From contig JAJDEJ010000343.1 of NCBI GenBank assembly GCA_029259815.1, positions 1-63,705 of the forward strand: DNA of 63,705 nt, read 5' to 3'. This DNA comes from Planctomycetaceae bacterium. GTDB taxonomy: Bacteria; Planctomycetota; Planctomycetia; Planctomycetales; Planctomycetaceae. The position numbers and the translations under genes were made by a program. Positions within the stretch are counted from its first letter, which is position 1. Each line of letters opens with the position of its first letter. The notes below the pieces were generated by a model. It was not told the origin of the DNA. It did no database searches and was given only the letters and a program-made list of their open reading frames with translations. Below are positions 60,099-63,705 of this stretch, in pieces.

Positions 60099-60567
60099 TC
60101 GGCACATTACGCCGAGAATGTGCCTGAGACTGGTGCGAATTGTGGAAATCGCGGCCTCTGTCTTCCCGTGTTGAATTGCTTGGACTAACGTCCCGCCCTT
60201 CCTCTCTCGAAATTCTCGACAATTCCCCAGTTCAATCGATGCCTTCGTAGGTGTTTGCCTGCAGTCTCGCAGCGGACACACCCTGTCCTCACAGGGTTTC
60301 TATGAAGGTCACCTGTCCCTCCCCCACAACTCCCCCCGACGCATGAGCGGTTCCCCTCGGACATTTTCACAAGGTGACGTGATTCCATCGAAGTCACGAC
60401 AGGCCCCTGAGAGCCTGTCGCACGATGTGGTCACGCCGTTGTGTCTCGCCCGAACCCGCGCGTTTCCTGCCCTCAAGACCGGTCTCATGATGTCCACAGC
60501 TACCGATCGACCCCACAACAGCGGACCGGGTGACCACAGTCAGCACGACGGCTTGCGAGGTAAATGG
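60099..60567. other. Gap of 469 bases upstream of the large surface protein
   Basis: No gene seen on either strand. Contains a few weak hairpins (CCTGTCCTCACAGG near 60282, AGGCCCCTGAGAGCCT near 60401). Expected to hold the promoter of the following gene. Confidence 0.4.
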
Positions 60568-63500
60568 ATGAGAGCCATGAAATATAGTGCGACAAAGCCA
60601 GGAATTGATCGACAGGGACTTACAAGTCCTGCGAGAACGCTTGGCCTCCTTGTCGCATCGTTCATGTGGGCAGTGATTTTCATGGCAATCACCCCTCAAG
60701 GTGCATACGCCGGAGGCCCGCCTGAGACGATCAGCGTCTCTGGTGCCGGTGGGCAGTATGGCGGTGGGCCAGGCAGCGGAGCTGCGGATCCCGATTTTGA
60801 AGTGCCTGGTGGCGGGTACGGATTCCTCACACGCCTCGGTCATATCGCAGGCGAGACGGTCGGCCGCGACGACTCAATCACCCACATCGGCCTGGCGCCC
60901 TACTTGTTTCATGAAGAGACGATGCTGTTCGGTGACTTACGGCTATTCCGCACGAACGAAGGCAACACGGGTGGTAGTGCGGGTCTCGGTCTGAGGCACT
61001 ATCTCATCGACCATGATGCCATTATTGGTGTTGCCGGCTACTACGACAGCGATGACAGTCGTGGTGCAATCTTCAAACAGGTCGGTGCCTCCGTCGAACT
61101 GTTGACACAGATGTTCGACGTGCGGGCCAATGTGTACGTGCCGATCGAGACCACCGAGAAAATCATCGGCACCAGCATCGTGGCGGACTCCGAGCGATTC
61201 GATGGACACAGCCTGCTGTTCGACCGTCGCACCGACTTCGCCTCAGCGGCTAACGGAGCAGACGTCATGCTCAGTACGCCGATTCCGGGAGAAATCGCGG
61301 AGATGTTCAATCTCGAAATCTCTGCCGGTGGTTACCACTACCAGGCTCGCACCGACGGTCTCACCGACATTTGGGGCTATAAAATTCGATCCGACGCTGA
61401 TGTGTTCAAGCGCATCCTCCACATGTTTGTGGAGTTGACATCTGATCGCGTGACCAACACGAATCTGATCGCGGGAGCCTCGCTGAACTACTACCACGGC
61501 TTTGAGAATCGTCGTCGTCTCCATGGTCGCCAGTTCTATCGCATGTCCGAATGGGTGCGTCGTAACTTCACAGTGGTCACCATTGACGAATTCGCGATTG
61601 ATCCTGGTGAAGTGGCTCGCAATCCAGAGACGGGCGATCCGTACTACTTCGCCCATGTTCGAAACATTCCCGGAGCCCCCACGCCACCGCCGTTGCCAAC
61701 GACTCAGCCTCCGTTTTTCAACTTCCCGGCACCGTTCGGCGATGGAACTATCGACATGCCATTCCAGTTCATTCAAGAAGGACAAGCTGATGTACGAGCT
61801 CAGCCGTTTGACGTTCGTGAGAACGGGGTTGTCTATGTGCACGGCGACTCTGAGTTCACTGGTGATGATGCGGTGGTCGTCATGGAAGATGGCGAAATCC
61901 TGCTCGGCGAGGGCGAAGCCGATGGCGTGTTCCAAACTCTGCCTGTCCTGGGTTTCACAGAAGATGCCATACTGCCGATTGTCATTCCTGACGGCTCGGT
62001 TCCCTTGCTCGATATGGCATCTGCTGACGCGGTCACTCTCGCGAGTGGAAACAGGTTCTCGGGATTCAACATCACGAACGGCACGGGTAACGGTCTCACC
62101 ATCGACGGTGGCATCGGCGGGTCCATCAGCGACGTGACAATCTCCGACGTGGCTGGAGACGGCGTGTTCATGATGGATACCAGCGATTCGTTTAGCTTCG
62201 ATCGTGTGATGATCAACAATGCCGTTGGTGTCGGCTTTCATGTCGATGGCGGCACAGCAAGGACGATCTTCTCCGATCCTGATCGCGTGACTTTGAATCA
62301 ACCGTCCATCGTCAATGCGTCCAATGAAGCGCTGCTTATTGAAAACACTACAGGCGGGTCGGTGATCTTCACTGATTCCATCATTGACGATAACGATGGG
62401 GGGGCCGGGATTCGGTTGCTCAACAATGCAGGGACCGTCACGCTCGGCGAGGCCACGGTTGACGGGACAGTGATGAGCACCGATCTGACCAGTTCAGGAG
62501 CCGGCCTCGAAATCAGAGGTGCCGCCGCCAACCATACATTGTTGGGCGACATCACCATCACCAACGCAAGCGGTGTCGGATTCCTCGTGTCAGACCTGGT
62601 GGACGGAGGTATCATCCGTCCGTCAGCAGATCTGACGATCAATCAGCGAAACAACATTGGTGCCGACTTCGTCAATATTGACGGTGACAGCGCGGCAGGC
62701 GACGGCGTCTTCTTCAGTCCCGGATCCAGCCTCGTCATTGGTGCGCTTTCCACAGCGACGGTCGATCACGCAGGGATTCGCTTCAGCACCGGTTCAACAG
62801 GGACGGTGTCGCTCAACGACTTCTCCATTGCCAACAGCTTGGGTGAGGGCATCCTCATCGGCGATCCCACTGGGGCGAATATCAACGAAACCGGCGCGTT
62901 GTTTCAAGTTCTTGGGACAGGGACCATTAGCGCGACTGGGACTGTCGTCACTCCGGACGTCGCTGGTGGGACGACGGGCGCTGCCATCCTCATTGCCGGT
63001 GCCGATACGATGGAAGACCCCACAAGCGTGTCATCGCTTGGCTCGATCACATCGAATACACGAGTCGGTCGGGGTATCCACATCGAGGAAACAACGGGCG
63101 GGATCAGCTTTACGAACGTGACCGTCAATAACAACGCTGCCACTCCTTCGACGGCGTCGGCTTTGTTCATCAACAACACCAGCAGTTCGATCGGCTTTGG
63201 TGGACCGGTTGGCTTCGGTGGGTTCACTGCCAATAACAACATTGGCCCTGAGCCGGCTGTGGACATCATGAATGTCTTCGATCCGGGAGGCGTGAGCTTC
63301 ATCTCGCTCAATATTCTCGATGCTGTCGGGACTCTGGGCCTCGACGTTACGGACACAGCAAGTCTATCCGTCGAAACAGGGACAATCGATGTGACGAATG
63401 AGCAGGCCATTAATATTGAAAACACCACTATTGATGTGACATTTGAGAGCGTCAGCTCCAGTAACAGCCCGACATTCGGGATCAACGTTCTCGACAGTCC

Positions 63501-63705
63501 GGGATCGTTCACCATCACGGGCGACGGCGTGAACAACTCCAGCGGCGGTATCATCTCCGGAGCGGCTGTCGCTGGTGCATTGTTCGACAATACGGACGAG
63601 GTCAGTATCACATTGCAGGACTACGTGTCGAACAACATTGGCGTTCAGGCTCAAAACATCACCGATACCGAGTCCGGTGACGGGGAGACCTTCTTGTTCC
63701 TGGAT
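60568..63705 (+). CDS. Giant surface protein: inverse-autotransporter-like barrel plus beta-helix (partial)
   Basis: More than 1046 residues, running past the window edge. N terminus MRAMKYSATKPGIDRQGLTS leads to a late signal peptide (hydrophobic GLLVASFMWAVIFMAI, then AYA). Residues about 75-340 resemble an intimin/invasin-type inverse autotransporter barrel: GLGLRHYLIDHDAIIGVAGY, YDSDDSRGAIFKQVGASVEL, FDVRANVYVPI. A Pro-rich linker (PGAPTPPPLPTTQPPFF) follows. The rest is a repetitive Gly/Asn/Thr/Val-rich passenger (FSGFNITNGTGNGLTIDGG, IFTDSIIDDNDGGAGIRLLN) typical of right-handed parallel beta-helices. Expected to be exposed on the outer surface and to act in adhesion or polysaccharide binding. 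Confidence 0.82.
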   Translation, partial: MRAMKYSATKPGIDRQGLTSPARTLGLLVASFMWAVIFMAITPQGAYAGGPPETISVSGAGGQYGGGPGSGAADPDFEVPGGGYGFLTRLGHIAGETVGRDDSITHIGLAPYLFHEETMLFGDLRLFRTNEGNTGGSAGLGLRHYLIDHDAIIGVAGYYDSDDSRGAIFKQVGASVELLTQMFDVRANVYVPIETTEKIIGTSIVADSERFDGHSLLFDRRTDFASAANGADVMLSTPIPGEIAEMFNLEISAGGYHYQARTDGLTDIWGYKIRSDADVFKRILHMFVELTSDRVTNTNLIAGASLNYYHGFENRRRLHGRQFYRMSEWVRRNFTVVTIDEFAIDPGEVARNPETGDPYYFAHVRNIPGAPTPPPLPTTQPPFFNFPAPFGDGTIDMPFQFIQEGQADVRAQPFDVRENGVVYVHGDSEFTGDDAVVVMEDGEILLGEGEADGVFQTLPVLGFTEDAILPIVIPDGSVPLLDMASADAVTLASGNRFSGFNITNGTGNGLTIDGGIGGSISDVTISDVAGDGVFMMDTSDSFSFDRVMINNAVGVGFHVDGGTARTIFSDPDRVTLNQPSIVNASNEALLIENTTGGSVIFTDSIIDDNDGGAGIRLLNNAGTVTLGEATVDGTVMSTDLTSSGAGLEIRGAAANHTLLGDITITNASGVGFLVSDLVDGGIIRPSADLTINQRNNIGADFVNIDGDSAAGDGVFFSPGSSLVIGALSTATVDHAGIRFSTGSTGTVSLNDFSIANSLGEGILIGDPTGANINETGALFQVLGTGTISATGTVVTPDVAGGTTGAAILIAGADTMEDPTSVSSLGSITSNTRVGRGIHIEETTGGISFTNVTVNNNAATPSTASALFINNTSSSIGFGGPVGFGGFTANNNIGPEPAVDIMNVFDPGGVSFISLNILDAVGTLGLDVTDTASLSVETGTIDVTNEQAINIENTTIDVTFESVSSSNSPTFGINVLDSPGSFTITGDGVNNSSGGIISGAAVAGALFDNTDEVSITLQDYVSNNIGVQAQNITDTESGDGETFLFLD

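Noticed and set aside
61243-62301. Minus-strand frame of 352 codons opposite the large surface protein
   Set aside because: Antisense artefact; the plus strand carries a continuous, repetitive surface protein with a signal sequence.
1-63705. CRISPR arrays, tRNA and rRNA genes
   Set aside because: No regularly spaced repeats and no cloverleaf-like or rRNA-conserved stretches were seen; short palindromes are dispersed, not arrayed.

Overview
The window looks like a chromosomal segment of a planctomycete (Planctomycetota, probably Planctomycetales). This is inferred from gene content: secreted PQQ-like beta-propeller and TPR proteins, a formylglycine-enzyme-type lipoprotein, DegP-like protease pairs, lipid A genes beside Skp, ISAzo13 transposons, large insertions in transporter loops, and many short palindromic repeats between genes. 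Coding density is high and G+C is roughly 55-60% by eye, with some AT-richer islands. I saw no rRNA, tRNA or CRISPR array.

Layout. 1-1562: an ISAzo13-type element inserted cleanly into a small gene. 1634-5724 (minus): tyrS, an HNH endonuclease with its companion, an MtfA-type peptidase, a RelE/ParE-like toxin-antitoxin pair and a CPBP membrane protease. 5963-14279 (plus): DUF485 plus a sodium/solute symporter, a signal-peptidase-like protein, trpC followed by a small two-gene cassette and a second copy of the trpC 3' end, a Nudix-like protein, a Tat-signal protein and fabH. 14328-36398 is mostly minus: membrane and secreted proteins, a NagB-like protein, a bifunctional-nuclease-family protein, a VWA protein, a PQQ-like propeller, a DegT aminotransferase, ilvE, a LolD/LolE-type exporter, lysS with an unusual tail, a J-like/MshEN membrane protein, a lidless Hsp70 and a large esterase-like protein. 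36534-43815: a DapA-family protein, an Nramp-like transporter, then skp-lpxC-lpxA-Gfo/Idh. 44072-53423: a LexA/S24-type regulator, bcp, a STAS protein, a 1065-residue FGE-type lipoprotein, an acyltransferase lying between pdxA and a second pdxA 3' end, and rfbC. 53958-63705: an S1C protease followed by a degenerate relative, folD, lipoproteins, a homocysteine-methyltransferase-like gene, and the start of a very large surface protein with an inverse-autotransporter-like barrel and beta-helix passenger, running off the window.

Themes. Envelope biogenesis dominates: lipid A, Skp, the Lol-type exporter, periplasmic proteases, lipoproteins and the surface protein. The most unusual structural observation is that two unrelated housekeeping genes, trpC and pdxA, each have a cassette immediately downstream, followed by an extra in-frame copy of the gene's own 3' end. 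This suggests gene-end-duplicating insertion by recombination. Intergenic gaps carry several families of palindromic repeats, including a nested MITE-like element.

All calls come from reading translated sequence and motifs; no database search was possible. Gene symbols are given only where several diagnostic motifs agree.
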